Made by a program: the position numbers and the translations under genes. Below the pieces are notes generated by a model. That model worked only from the letters and a program-made list of their open reading frames with translations, was not told where the DNA came from and searched no databases. Positions 1 through 8,737 of a stretch of 41,484 bases of DNA are shown one piece after another (position 1 is the stretch's first letter; every line of letters begins with the position of its first letter). This DNA is from Candidatus Sulfotelmatobacter sp. (GTDB taxonomy: Bacteria; Acidobacteriota; Terriglobia; Terriglobales; Acidobacteriaceae): contig JASHNX010000297.1 in the NCBI GenBank assembly GCA_030041415.1, positions 1-41,484 of the forward strand, given 5' to 3'.

Positions 1-743
1 CCGAGGACGAAAGCGTTTTCATCCTGAACCTCTCCTTGAATGATGCGATGGCGGAAGGATTGGTCGTCTTGCGTGGGCGCAATGCCAGGGCGTAATTGTG
101 CCGGCGGGTTGAAGGTGGTGTCGGTCATCGCGAGTGGAGCGAAAATTTCGCGCCGGCAAAAGCCGTCTAGAGACTCATCGGCGAGGCGCTCGAGGGCGAC
201 GCCGAGAATAACGAATCCGATGTCGCTGTATTCAGCGCGCGAACCTGGATCGGCAGTGAGCGGAGTAACGAAGGCGCTGTGCAGGAGACCGTCGCGGGAT
301 TTCGCTTTCAGGAATAATTTTTCGTAGGCAGGCAAGCCGGAGGAATGCGCGAGCAACATGCGGAGGGTTACATCGCCGCGGCGGGAATCTTTTGCACCGT
401 CATGGAGGAATTCTGGAATGATCGCCGCCACAGGTGTGTCGAGATCGAGCAGGCCGCGCTCGTAAAGCAGCATCGCCATCGAAGTCGTCGCGACGACCTT
501 GGTGAGAGAGGCGAGGTCGAAAAGAGTCGTGCTCCGAGGTTCAACGCTTGTCTCGTAGGTGAAGTGGCCGAAGGATTTCGATGCGACTAATTCCCCGGCA
601 TGCGTGACGGCGACGGATGCCGCAGGGAAGGCGCGGGCAGCGATGGCTTCTCGGAGGATCGAAAATGCCTGCTCGAACTGCTGATCTTGTTGGTCAAAAG
701 AAGCCAGCAAACATGAAGAATACACCGAATCGCCCGACGTCAT
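1..743 (-). CDS. Serine hydrolase, beta-lactamase/transpeptidase-like family (3' end cut by window edge)
   Basis: Partial gene read on the minus strand, with 247 codons visible and the C-terminus beyond position 1. A nucleophile motif SLTK (S-x-x-K) lies at about residues 79-82 and a YSD motif (the Y-x-N-type second motif) at about residue 172. Between them are family-typical segments such as LLAHSSGLP. This is the class C beta-lactamase/esterase/D-aminopeptidase fold, whose members hydrolyse cell-wall peptides or esters. The substrate cannot be told from sequence. No N-terminal signal peptide is obvious, so it may be cytoplasmic. The chosen ATG overlaps the stop of the upstream ROK kinase gene as ATGA (740-743), which suggests translational coupling. 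A GTG at 725 is an alternative start. The pairing with a sugar kinase suggests a role in cell-wall or amino-sugar recycling, but that is only inference. Confidence 0.85.
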   Translation of the reverse strand, partial: MTSGDSVYSSCLLASFDQQDQQFEQAFSILREAIAARAFPAASVAVTHAGELVASKSFGHFTYETSVEPRSTTLFDLASLTKVVATTSMAMLLYERGLLDLDTPVAAIIPEFLHDGAKDSRRGDVTLRMLLAHSSGLPAYEKLFLKAKSRDGLLHSAFVTPLTADPGSRAEYSDIGFVILGVALERLADESLDGFCRREIFAPLAMTDTTFNPPAQLRPGIAPTQDDQSFRHRIIQGEVQDENAFVL

Positions 744-1729
744 AGATTCGCGGACGTGGTGACTTCGCACAGGGCCGCGCCCCCGGCGATGCCGGCATCG
801 GCTCCGTAGTGGGCTGGAACGAGAGGAATTTCCTGGCACTGCGAGTTGATGCACCAAGTAGGCAGGCGATTGTGAATCTGCTGGAAGAAAGGTTGCAGCA
901 TGGCGCCTGCGCCACCGCCGACGATAATCACATCGGGTTCCAGCAAGTCGATGATGTTGCCGATCCAGATGGTGAGATATTCAGCGGTTTGCTCAAGGAC
1001 TTGCTTGGCGAGAGGGTCGCCGGCAAGATAGGCGCGGCCCACCATTTCACTGGTGATGCGGTCGGGGCATCCCTCGGCGTAGTCGAGAATGACGGAGCGT
1101 TCGCCCGCGCGAATTCTTTCCGCGGCGCGGCGGGCGATGTAGGGGCCAGCGGCGTGGGCTTCGATACAGCCGAGCTTGCCGCAGCCGCAGCGCGGGCCGC
1201 GATAATCGATGGTAGTGTGGCCACCCTCGCCGGCGGCGCCGGTGCGGCCGTGATAGATGCGACGATTGCAGACAATGCCGGTTCCGATGCCGGTTCCGAT
1301 AGTGGTGCAGAAAACATTCCTGTAACCCCGTCCTGCGCCCCATAGAGCCTCGGCGAGAGCCGCGGCGTTGCCATCATTATCGATGTGAACGGGCAGCTTG
1401 TAGACCTTTGTGATCTCGGCGGCGAGGGGAAAATTACGCCAGGCAGGGAGGTTCGGAGGATTGACGATGACGCCCGTGTGTGGATTGAGCGGACCGGGAG
1501 CGCAGATACCAATAGCGGAGATGAGCGATTCGCGCCGATGATTTTCATCGGTCGCCTTGCCGACCAGGTCAATAGCGGAAATGACGGCCGCGAGAGCACC
1601 GGGTGAATCATTAGCGGGCATGGGAACCCGGGTGTGATGGCTGATCTCTCCGGCGGAATTGACCAAGCCGGCGGCAACTTTTGTGCCGCCAACATCGACG
1701 CCGATGAAAACCGCGTCTGGGTTTGCCAT
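740..1729 (-). CDS. ROK family sugar kinase (glucokinase-like)
   Basis: Predicted cytoplasmic ATP-dependent sugar kinase of the ROK family, about 329 residues. The ATP-binding DVGGTK motif is at residues 12-17. DNDGNAAALAE at about 117-127 contains the catalytic aspartate. EGGH at about 168-171 and CGCGKLGC at about 181-188 form the ROK zinc-binding signature. There is no N-terminal winged helix, so this is a kinase and not a ROK repressor. The frame remains open upstream to 1801, but the 24 extra residues are unlike the family and MANPDAVFIGVD begins just before the phosphate-binding motif, so 1729 was chosen. No strong ribosome binding site supports either start. The sugar (glucose, fructose, N-acetylglucosamine or N-acetylmannosamine) cannot be assigned. 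The next gene overlaps by 4 bases. Confidence 0.88.
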   Translation of the reverse strand: MANPDAVFIGVDVGGTKVAAGLVNSAGEISHHTRVPMPANDSPGALAAVISAIDLVGKATDENHRRESLISAIGICAPGPLNPHTGVIVNPPNLPAWRNFPLAAEITKVYKLPVHIDNDGNAAALAEALWGAGRGYRNVFCTTIGTGIGTGIVCNRRIYHGRTGAAGEGGHTTIDYRGPRCGCGKLGCIEAHAAGPYIARRAAERIRAGERSVILDYAEGCPDRITSEMVGRAYLAGDPLAKQVLEQTAEYLTIWIGNIIDLLEPDVIIVGGGAGAMLQPFFQQIHNRLPTWCINSQCQEIPLVPAHYGADAGIAGGAALCEVTTSANL

Positions 1730-2350
1730 TAGAAGTTCGTACCTGCGAAGAACCGCAGGTTCATCGTTAACCCACTTGGGTGCAGTGTAGCAGGAATACA
1801 ATCTGCGGGGTGTTGCTGGAGTATTAAAAAGAGTGTTGCTCCGAAATATTCCGCGGCTTCCTGGCGGTCAATGGGCCGGGTCGGCTGTTCTGAAACAAGG
1901 GCCCAGAGCAGAGTCAAACATGGGGACGGAAAGAGAAAATCGGCTTTAAATTCGATTATAATGCCGCAAAGCACAGATACCGGCGGCTGCAGAGTGAGGT
2001 TCCCCACTCACCGTGTCTGCGGCGCGGCTAAACTCTCTGGAACCCTAATTGTTCAATCCTCGAAACCAGTTGACAGAGAGGGTCCGCCCGGAGACTTTTC
2101 GGAGCGGGAAGGGTTATGCTCGAAAGGGCGTTCTTACGAAATACATCGGGCATGGCTTAATTTTCATTCAGAAAGCAAGAATGCGGCGGCCGGTCCCGAT
2201 GGCACGGTATGCGCAGTGGGGTAACGCGGATTGCGACGCGATTCTCATATAGAATCTATTTCCGGATTTCGATTCTGGTGCAAGAACGGTCAGCCCGGGC
2301 GAGCTATTGAGACGAAATGTAGTCGGAACTACCAAAAGGTAGTAGAGCAC
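1730..2350. other. Intergenic region between divergent ROK kinase and exopolysaccharide locus
   Basis: About 620 bases lie between two divergently transcribed units and should contain both promoters. Open frames here have no recognisable protein character and overlap one another in several frames. A short inverted repeat, GAGTG with CACTC, lies around 1993-2010. A weak sigma-54-like element is listed separately. No RNA gene or mobile element was recognised. Confidence 0.5.
2200..2214 (+). promoter_or_regulatory. Possible sigma-54-type -24/-12 element
   Basis: The sequence TGGCAC, five bases, then GCGC matches the GG (-24) and GC (-12) core of the RpoN consensus (TGGCAC-N5-TTGC) with the correct spacing but two mismatches in the -12 part. 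It lies about 140 bases upstream of the export gene. Sigma-54 control of exopolysaccharide loci is known in other bacteria. One degenerate match can easily occur by chance. Confidence 0.2.
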
Positions 2351-5300
2351 ATGATGAATTCGAAAAAGCCTGATCGAACGAGAAATTTGGGGAGGTTACA
2401 CACGCTGTCCTTTCTGGGGTGCGCGGTTATGCTGTGCGCGACCGGATTCGCTCAGAGTCGGCAACAGAAACCGGTTTCGCAGTCCGAACTGGCGCGGCAA
2501 AACATGCAGCACGTGGCAGCGAACACCGAGCAACTGGCGCTGATTCTGCACCGTGATCCGGGCTTGTTGGTGGAAGTGAAGCGCTGGATGGCGAAAGACG
2601 CCACCGATCACGGACAGATCATCACCGAAGGGGATCTTGCGGAAGAAGCGATTTTCGACCGACTGGAAAACGACGTGACCTTCCGCTCTGTGGTCACGGA
2701 CATCGTGCAGAGGTATGGGTACCTGACGCCAATGGTGAATCCTGACTCGCCTCTGGCGAAAGAGCAGGAGTTGTTGATTCAGGAGCGGGTGAAGTGGGTG
2801 AGTGAAGAGGAAGCTGCCGACCGCGAAAAGATGAAGGCAGCACAAGAGAAGCTGGCCGAAGAGCAGCAGGCTTGCGATCCTCGCTCAACGAACTGCGCCG
2901 TGCAGAAGACCGGGGCCCCGATGGCTCCGCAGTGGCAGGAGCAACAGCAGCCGCCGGGAATGTTCAACCCTGGACAGCAAGTTCCTGGGTTAGAGCCTCA
3001 GATTGAAGTGCCTCCGACGGTTCCGTATGCGCCGACGGAGCCGGCAGCACCTGGTAATGGCACGGACCTGCTGCGAACCAGCGGACCAAGTAATGGCTTA
3101 GGTTTCGGGCAAGGGCAATCGAATGCGGGCGGTGAACTTGCGTCGCCTTATGCTGAAGAATCCGACGGCGGTTCGGGAGGAAGCGACGAGAGCGGATATC
3201 AGCGGCGCGGCTATGCGGGCGGGACACGATCGCAGGGTGGAGGAGGGTTCGACGAGTTCGGCGACTTGTCGCTCGATTCCGACTTTGGCGTGAGCGGGTC
3301 GAACCAAGGATTTGGCCAGGGAATGTATGGGAGTTCGAACGCATACGGATATGACGGATATGGCAGCTCCTACGGAAACGGCTACTATCCGTATGGGACG
3401 CCGTACAGCGCTTACGGGAACGGCGCTTATGGTTCCAGTTACGGGAACGGCCAGGGAAACAACTACAATCTGAGCTACGACAACGCTGTGTTGCGCGAGC
3501 AGGCCCGGCGGGCGCGGCAGGCAACGACACCAAGCCAGCGGCTGGTACGACGGTCGAATCCTTATCAAGAAATTCCATCGCTTTACGACATGTATTTGCA
3601 GGCGGCGGAGCGTCCCCCGGCGGTGCAACGCTTCGGTATGGAAGTGTTTGTGAACGGAACGCGCGACCTGCAGAGCATTCCCATGGATTTGCCGGTCGGT
3701 CCGGACTACGTGCTCGGGCCGGGGGATGGCGTCAAGGTCACCATGTGGGGCGGGGTCTCGCGGCCGTTTTACCAGGTTGTGGACCACCAGGGGCGCATCA
3801 ATCTGCCGGAAGCCGGGCCAGTGCTGGTTGCCGGCAAATCGTTGGCCGAAGTGCAAGAACTAGTGCAGAAAACCTTGCGCACGCAGTTCCGCGACGTTTC
3901 CGCCGACATATCCCTCTCGCGATTGAGGTCAATTCGGGTTTATGTGGTCGGAGATGTGGTGCGACCGGGAGCATACGATATCGGGTCGCTTTCGACACCG
4001 CTGAACGCGCTCTTCGCCGCGGGCGGCCCTACGGGACAGGGATCTTTACGAATTCTGGAGCAATACCGCGGAAATCAGCTCGTGCAAACCGTCGATGTTT
4101 ACGATTTGCTGTTGCATGGAGTGAAGGGAAATATTGCGCGGCTGGAGGATGGGGATACGGTGATGGCTCCGCCGCTCGGCGGGGAGATCACGATTGAAGG
4201 GATGGTACGGCGGCCGGCGATTTACGAGCTGAAAGACGAGAAAACATTGTCTGACGCGCTGGAACTGGCGGGAGGGTTGCTGCCGACCGCGACTCTGCGG
4301 CATGTAGAAGTGCAGCGAGTGATTGCGCATCAGAAAGAAACGATGCTGAGTCTGAACGTTGCTGCGGACGACAACTCGGACGATGTCACCAAACAGCTGG
4401 AATCCTTCAAGATTCAGGATGGCGACAAAATTCGGATTTTCCCGATTGCACCCTATAACCAGGATGCGGTGTATCTGGAAGGCCATGTGATCCGGCCGGG
4501 AAAATATTCCTACAGGCAGGGAATGCGGGTTACTGACCTGGTTGGGACTTACAAAGATCTGTTGCCCGAGCCGGCCCTGCAATATGGCGAGATCATCCGA
4601 TTGAGCTTGCCGGATTACAGGCCAGTAGTTCAGAGCTTCAGCGTGGCTGAAGCGCTAGTTGATCCCCAGAATGCGCCGGAGCTCGAGCCGCTCGACACGG
4701 TGCAGATTTTCGGGCGATACGACTTTGAAAATCCGCCTACGGTTTCAGTACTGGGCGATGTGCGCGCTCCAGGAACGTACCGGACTTCGGGAGATATTCA
4801 CATTAGCGACGCGATCCGCCTGGCTGGCGGATTGGGTCCAGATGCTCAAACCGAAGATGCGCAGGTGTTCCGGTTCATGCCGGATAGCACTTTGAAAATT
4901 CTGAACGTAAAGCTGAGTACGGCGCTTGAGGGAAATCCGACGGATAACATCATGCTGACCTCCAGGGACCGTGTGCTGGTGCACAAAAATGCAGCGGCTG
5001 CGGATCCTGCGACGGTGCTGGTAAAGGGTGATGTTGAACGGCCCGGGCGTTACCCGCTGGCTGCGCAGATGACGGTTTCTGACCTGATCGCAGCGGCGGG
5101 CGGATTGAAGCAGAGCGCAGATCTGCAGACCGCCGATCTCACCCACTATGTGTGGAAAGACGACCAGCAAGTCAGCGGTGACGAGCAGCGCGTTTCACTG
5201 GCGAAAGCCATGAGCGGCGACCCGGGTTCGAATGAAGTCTTGAACAACGGCGATGTTCTGACTATACGGCAAGTGCCGGGGTGGGAAGATTTGGGTGCTT

Positions 5301-6058
5301 CGATTGTGGTGCGCGGAGAAGTCGTGCACCCCGGAACGTACGGAATAAAGCCGGGTGAGCGATTGAGCTCGGTGCTAGCGAGGGCTGGCGGATTCTCGCC
5401 CAACGCGTATCCCTATGGCGCCGTGCTGGTGCGCAGGGAGGTGCAGAAACTGGAGATGAGATCCTACGCGGAACTGGTGCAGCGGGTTCGCGAGCAGCAG
5501 ACGAACCTGAAGCTGACCGCGACAAGCACCACCGATCCGGATCAGAAACTCTCGGCAGAGTCAGCGCTGACGCAGTGGCAAACGACACTGGACAATCTGG
5601 TCAGCTCGCCACCCACAGGGCGAGTTACGATTCAGGTTTCGCAGGACATCAAGGCGTGGGCCAACAGTTCACGCGATATTACAGTCAGGGCGGGAGATAT
5701 TCTAACGATTCCGAAGCGGCCAAGCTACGTATTGGTTCAGGGGCAAGTGTACGGTCCGACTGCTGTTTCGTACCGGCCAGGCAAGAGCGCGCGCTGGTAT
5801 TTGACGCAAGCCGGCGGCACTACCAACATGGCAAACAAGCGAGCTACGTTCGTCATTCGCGCGAACGGGACGGTGATCAGCAATCACAGCGGAGGGTGGG
5901 CGACGGGCGACTCTCTGGGCGTGTCTCTGCAACCGGGAGACATGGTGGTGGTTCCGGAAAAGGCACTGGGCGGGCCACCGATCTGGAAGGCAATATTTGC
6001 GAATGCGCAGGTGCTGGCTTCGCTTACCACCAGCGCGGTTCTAGTGGCCTCGTATTAA
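2351..6058 (+). CDS. Polysaccharide export outer-membrane protein with about seven SLBB domains (Wza-like)
   Basis: Predicted outer-membrane/periplasmic export protein of 1235 residues, about three times the length of E. coli Wza. A signal peptide (hydrophobic stretch LSFLGCAVMLCATGFA) is followed by a Gln/Pro-rich and then a Gly/Tyr/Ser-rich low-complexity region (about residues 267-377). A Poly_export domain starts near residue 447 (VLGPGDGVKV). SLBB-type beta-grasp repeats with a GxVxxPGxY-like core begin near residues 526, 610, 705, 796, 887, 983 and 1125. The C-terminus ends in a hydrophobic/amphipathic segment that could be the membrane-crossing helix of Wza-type channels. The frame is open from 2231, but 2351 (or 2354) places the signal peptide at the N-terminus. 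It leads the plus-strand locus, 10 bases before the PAP2-Wzi gene, and probably forms the exit channel for the glycan. Confidence 0.9.
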   Translation: MMNSKKPDRTRNLGRLHTLSFLGCAVMLCATGFAQSRQQKPVSQSELARQNMQHVAANTEQLALILHRDPGLLVEVKRWMAKDATDHGQIITEGDLAEEAIFDRLENDVTFRSVVTDIVQRYGYLTPMVNPDSPLAKEQELLIQERVKWVSEEEAADREKMKAAQEKLAEEQQACDPRSTNCAVQKTGAPMAPQWQEQQQPPGMFNPGQQVPGLEPQIEVPPTVPYAPTEPAAPGNGTDLLRTSGPSNGLGFGQGQSNAGGELASPYAEESDGGSGGSDESGYQRRGYAGGTRSQGGGGFDEFGDLSLDSDFGVSGSNQGFGQGMYGSSNAYGYDGYGSSYGNGYYPYGTPYSAYGNGAYGSSYGNGQGNNYNLSYDNAVLREQARRARQATTPSQRLVRRSNPYQEIPSLYDMYLQAAERPPAVQRFGMEVFVNGTRDLQSIPMDLPVGPDYVLGPGDGVKVTMWGGVSRPFYQVVDHQGRINLPEAGPVLVAGKSLAEVQELVQKTLRTQFRDVSADISLSRLRSIRVYVVGDVVRPGAYDIGSLSTPLNALFAAGGPTGQGSLRILEQYRGNQLVQTVDVYDLLLHGVKGNIARLEDGDTVMAPPLGGEITIEGMVRRPAIYELKDEKTLSDALELAGGLLPTATLRHVEVQRVIAHQKETMLSLNVAADDNSDDVTKQLESFKIQDGDKIRIFPIAPYNQDAVYLEGHVIRPGKYSYRQGMRVTDLVGTYKDLLPEPALQYGEIIRLSLPDYRPVVQSFSVAEALVDPQNAPELEPLDTVQIFGRYDFENPPTVSVLGDVRAPGTYRTSGDIHISDAIRLAGGLGPDAQTEDAQVFRFMPDSTLKILNVKLSTALEGNPTDNIMLTSRDRVLVHKNAAAADPATVLVKGDVERPGRYPLAAQMTVSDLIAAAGGLKQSADLQTADLTHYVWKDDQQVSGDEQRVSLAKAMSGDPGSNEVLNNGDVLTIRQVPGWEDLGASIVVRGEVVHPGTYGIKPGERLSSVLARAGGFSPNAYPYGAVLVRREVQKLEMRSYAELVQRVREQQTNLKLTATSTTDPDQKLSAESALTQWQTTLDNLVSSPPTGRVTIQVSQDIKAWANSSRDITVRAGDILTIPKRPSYVLVQGQVYGPTAVSYRPGKSARWYLTQAGGTTNMANKRATFVIRANGTVISNHSGGWATGDSLGVSLQPGDMVVVPEKALGGPPIWKAIFANAQVLASLTTSAVLVASY

Positions 6059-6068
6059 GGACTCGTGC

Positions 6069-8711
6069 GTGATTCGAAAGCTGGTTCGCAGGCTGCGGAT
6101 GATGTGCTTAGTGGCGAGCACGGCGGTTGCGGTCGGGCAGTCGGTGCGGAAACCAGGGCCTATGGCTGATGTGAACAGCGGAGCTCGGGTCGGGGAGAGC
6201 ACAAATCAGACTCGAGCTGGTCAGCAGCCGGAGGCCACCGATACGGGAGATTTACCCGATAATCCTCAACCCAGGCAGGGTTCCGGGCATTCTGAAAACA
6301 CACTTCTTGGTTTGCCGCGACAGCTTTTGCACGATCAGATTGGTATGTGGACGAGCCCCGAGAGATTCAAGCTGTCGGATGCGACGTGGCTGGTTCCGGC
6401 GGGAGGGTTCGCGGCAGCGCTATTCGCGACCGACAGCTCCGTGAGTCGACATCTTTCAAACAAAACCAGCACTCTGAACACCTATCTCCACGTCTCTGAT
6501 TACGGCACCTACTCGATGGTGGGCGGAGCTGCCGGAGTGTATTTCTTGGGACTGATGTCGCAGAACGAGCACGAGCGCGAAACCGGCTTTCTGAGCGGCG
6601 AAGCGACCATCGACGGGCTTGCAGTGGTAGAGGCGCTCAAATATGCGACCGGGCGCCAGCGTCCGTTTCAGGATAGTGGCGACGGGAAATTCTTCAAAAG
6701 CGGGACTTCGTTTCCTTCGGAGCATGCTGAAATTTCATGGGCAATCGCGGGAATGTTTGCCCATGAATATCCGAGTCCGTTCATGAAGTTCCTTGCGTAC
6801 GGTGCGGCGACGGCGATCAGCGCGACCCGAGTCACGGCGAAACAGCATTTTCCTTCTGATGTGTTTGTGGGCGCCGTGATCGGATATCTGACGAGCGAAT
6901 ACGTTTACCGCAAGCATCACGATCCGGACTTGCCGGGTGGACCGTGGGAGCTTCCCGGTGTGCGACAGGATAGTCCCGGACACTGGCAAGCGAAAGACAT
7001 GGGTTCGCCTTATGTGCCGCCGGATAACTGGGTCTATCCGGCGATCGATCGTTTGACGGCGATGGGTTACATCCACACGGGGTTTGCGGATATGCGCCCG
7101 TGGACCCGCATGGAATGTGCGCGCCAGATTGAGGAAGCGGCGGACAGCATTTCTCAGGATGTCGCTGACGAAAGTGAAGCGGCGCGGGCGTTGCGCGAAT
7201 TGCAAATTGAGTTCAAGCCAGAGTTGAATTTGCTGGGCGGCGGAGATAACGCTGGTTTTCGTGTGGAATCGGTTTACACGCGGGGCATGGAAATTACTGG
7301 CAAGCCGCTCACGGATAGTTATCACTTTGGTGAGACGATTACGAATGATTTTGGCCGACCCAAGGCGCAAGGATTCAATGACGTTGCGGGACTGTCGGGA
7401 TGGGCCGCGGATGGGCCGTTTGTAGTTTATGGGCGCGGCGAGTTTCAACATGCGCCATCGGCGCCAGCATTGCCGGCGACGGAGAGAAGCACAATTTCAA
7501 GTGAGGACTTCAGCCAGGTTGCGTACGAAGTCCCTAATGCGCCGGTTCCACCCGACATGCCCATCCCTGCGTTTAACGAAGGACGTTTTCTCGATGCTTA
7601 CGTGGGAATGAATTTTTCCGATTGGCAGATTTCCTACGGAAATCAAAGCTTGTGGTGGGGGCCTTCGCAAGGTGGCCCTTTGATGTTCAGCGACAATGCG
7701 CAGCCGATGCGCATGTTCCGAGTGGACCGCGTAACGCCTTTCCGACTGCCGAGTTTTCTGAGAGTGCTTGGGCCGATGCGGATCGAGGGCTACGTTGGCC
7801 AGTATTCGGGCTACAATTTTGTGCTGACTCCTGCGGGTTTGTCTGGTGCTTACGGAGTTGCACTGAATCCTGAGCCGATCGACCATGGCGAGCGTATCAG
7901 CTTTAAGCCCACATCGAACTTGGAGGTCGGGCTCTCACGAACCACTGACTATGGAGGACCAGGATATCCGCTAACTCTGCACAACTTTTTCAGAAGCGTG
8001 TTTTCGACTGGAAACACAGGGCCAGGCAATGCTCTGAAGCCAGGAGCGCGACGTTCAGGGCTGGACTTTAGCTATCGGCTCCCGGGAATGCGCAATGGGG
8101 CAACTTTTTATGCAGAGGGTATGGCGCAGCATGACGAAATTTCGCCGCTGCTGGGACCCGACGTTGCGTGTTGGTTCGCGGGCCTGTACATTCCGACCTT
8201 ACCCGGAGTTCGCAAAATGGATTTGCGGTTGGAGGGAGGGTATACAGATCCTCCCTATGCGGCGGGCGATGTTGCCCATGGCGCCTTTTATTGGGATGAT
8301 ACGTGGATTACGGGATTCCAAAACGCGGGTCATTTGATGGGAAGTTGGATGGGCCGCCAAGGGCAGGGGACGCAGGCGTGGACGACATATTGGCTGAACC
8401 ACCGAAACAAACTGCAGTTCGGATTCCGGCATCAAGAAGTAAGCCGGCAATTGGTTACCGACGGTTTCCAGCCTGACGGACTTCCCAAGACCGCGGTTCC
8501 GCCAGGAGGAAGCCTGACCGATGCGAATGTGCGCGCCGAGTTCTGGGTGGGATCGACGTTCAGCGTTTCGGGAATGGCGCAATATGAGACGTGGCACTAT
8601 CCGGTTATTGCTTTGGGGAGGCAATCGAATGTAACTTCCATGATTGAAGTAAGCTTCTGGCCGAAGCCATTGCGCGGAAAAAATCAGAATGGAGATGTTG
8701 GGCAGCAGTAA
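6069..8711 (+). CDS. PAP2 phosphatase fused to a Wzi-like capsule assembly beta-barrel
   Basis: An 880-residue exported fusion protein. A signal-peptide-like N-terminus is followed by a PAP2 acid phosphatase domain with all three motifs: KYATGRQRP near residue 190, FPSEH near 216 and SATRVTAKQHFPSD near 251-264. A short SLH-like stretch (about 318-357) ending in RPWTRMECARQIEE follows. The remainder (about 390-870) resembles the Wzi outer-membrane barrel, with alternating aromatic/glycine strands and SFKPTSNLEVGLSR. Wzi helps attach capsule at the cell surface. PAP2 enzymes dephosphorylate lipid phosphates such as undecaprenyl pyrophosphate. The GTG start has an AAGGA ribosome site eight bases upstream, just after the preceding stop. 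The fusion suggests that carrier-lipid recycling is tied to surface assembly, which is inference. Confidence 0.88.
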   Translation: MIRKLVRRLRMMCLVASTAVAVGQSVRKPGPMADVNSGARVGESTNQTRAGQQPEATDTGDLPDNPQPRQGSGHSENTLLGLPRQLLHDQIGMWTSPERFKLSDATWLVPAGGFAAALFATDSSVSRHLSNKTSTLNTYLHVSDYGTYSMVGGAAGVYFLGLMSQNEHERETGFLSGEATIDGLAVVEALKYATGRQRPFQDSGDGKFFKSGTSFPSEHAEISWAIAGMFAHEYPSPFMKFLAYGAATAISATRVTAKQHFPSDVFVGAVIGYLTSEYVYRKHHDPDLPGGPWELPGVRQDSPGHWQAKDMGSPYVPPDNWVYPAIDRLTAMGYIHTGFADMRPWTRMECARQIEEAADSISQDVADESEAARALRELQIEFKPELNLLGGGDNAGFRVESVYTRGMEITGKPLTDSYHFGETITNDFGRPKAQGFNDVAGLSGWAADGPFVVYGRGEFQHAPSAPALPATERSTISSEDFSQVAYEVPNAPVPPDMPIPAFNEGRFLDAYVGMNFSDWQISYGNQSLWWGPSQGGPLMFSDNAQPMRMFRVDRVTPFRLPSFLRVLGPMRIEGYVGQYSGYNFVLTPAGLSGAYGVALNPEPIDHGERISFKPTSNLEVGLSRTTDYGGPGYPLTLHNFFRSVFSTGNTGPGNALKPGARRSGLDFSYRLPGMRNGATFYAEGMAQHDEISPLLGPDVACWFAGLYIPTLPGVRKMDLRLEGGYTDPPYAAGDVAHGAFYWDDTWITGFQNAGHLMGSWMGRQGQGTQAWTTYWLNHRNKLQFGFRHQEVSRQLVTDGFQPDGLPKTAVPPGGSLTDANVRAEFWVGSTFSVSGMAQYETWHYPVIALGRQSNVTSMIEVSFWPKPLRGKNQNGDVGQQ

Positions 8712-8737
8712 AGCGGACCATAATTGCGTTGAGCTAA

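Noticed and set aside
809-1345. A 178-codon plus-strand frame inside the ROK kinase gene
   Set aside because: It is antisense to a gene with clear ATP and zinc motifs and is Ala/Gly-rich as expected for a shadow frame.
1871-2252. Overlapping small frames upstream of the export gene
   Set aside because: Several frames are open over the same bases, compositions are unlike proteins, and they lie where promoters are expected.
3150-3480. Gly/Tyr repeat stretch as a DNA tandem repeat or CRISPR-like array
   Set aside because: The repetition is irregular and in frame with the export protein, so it is coding low complexity.
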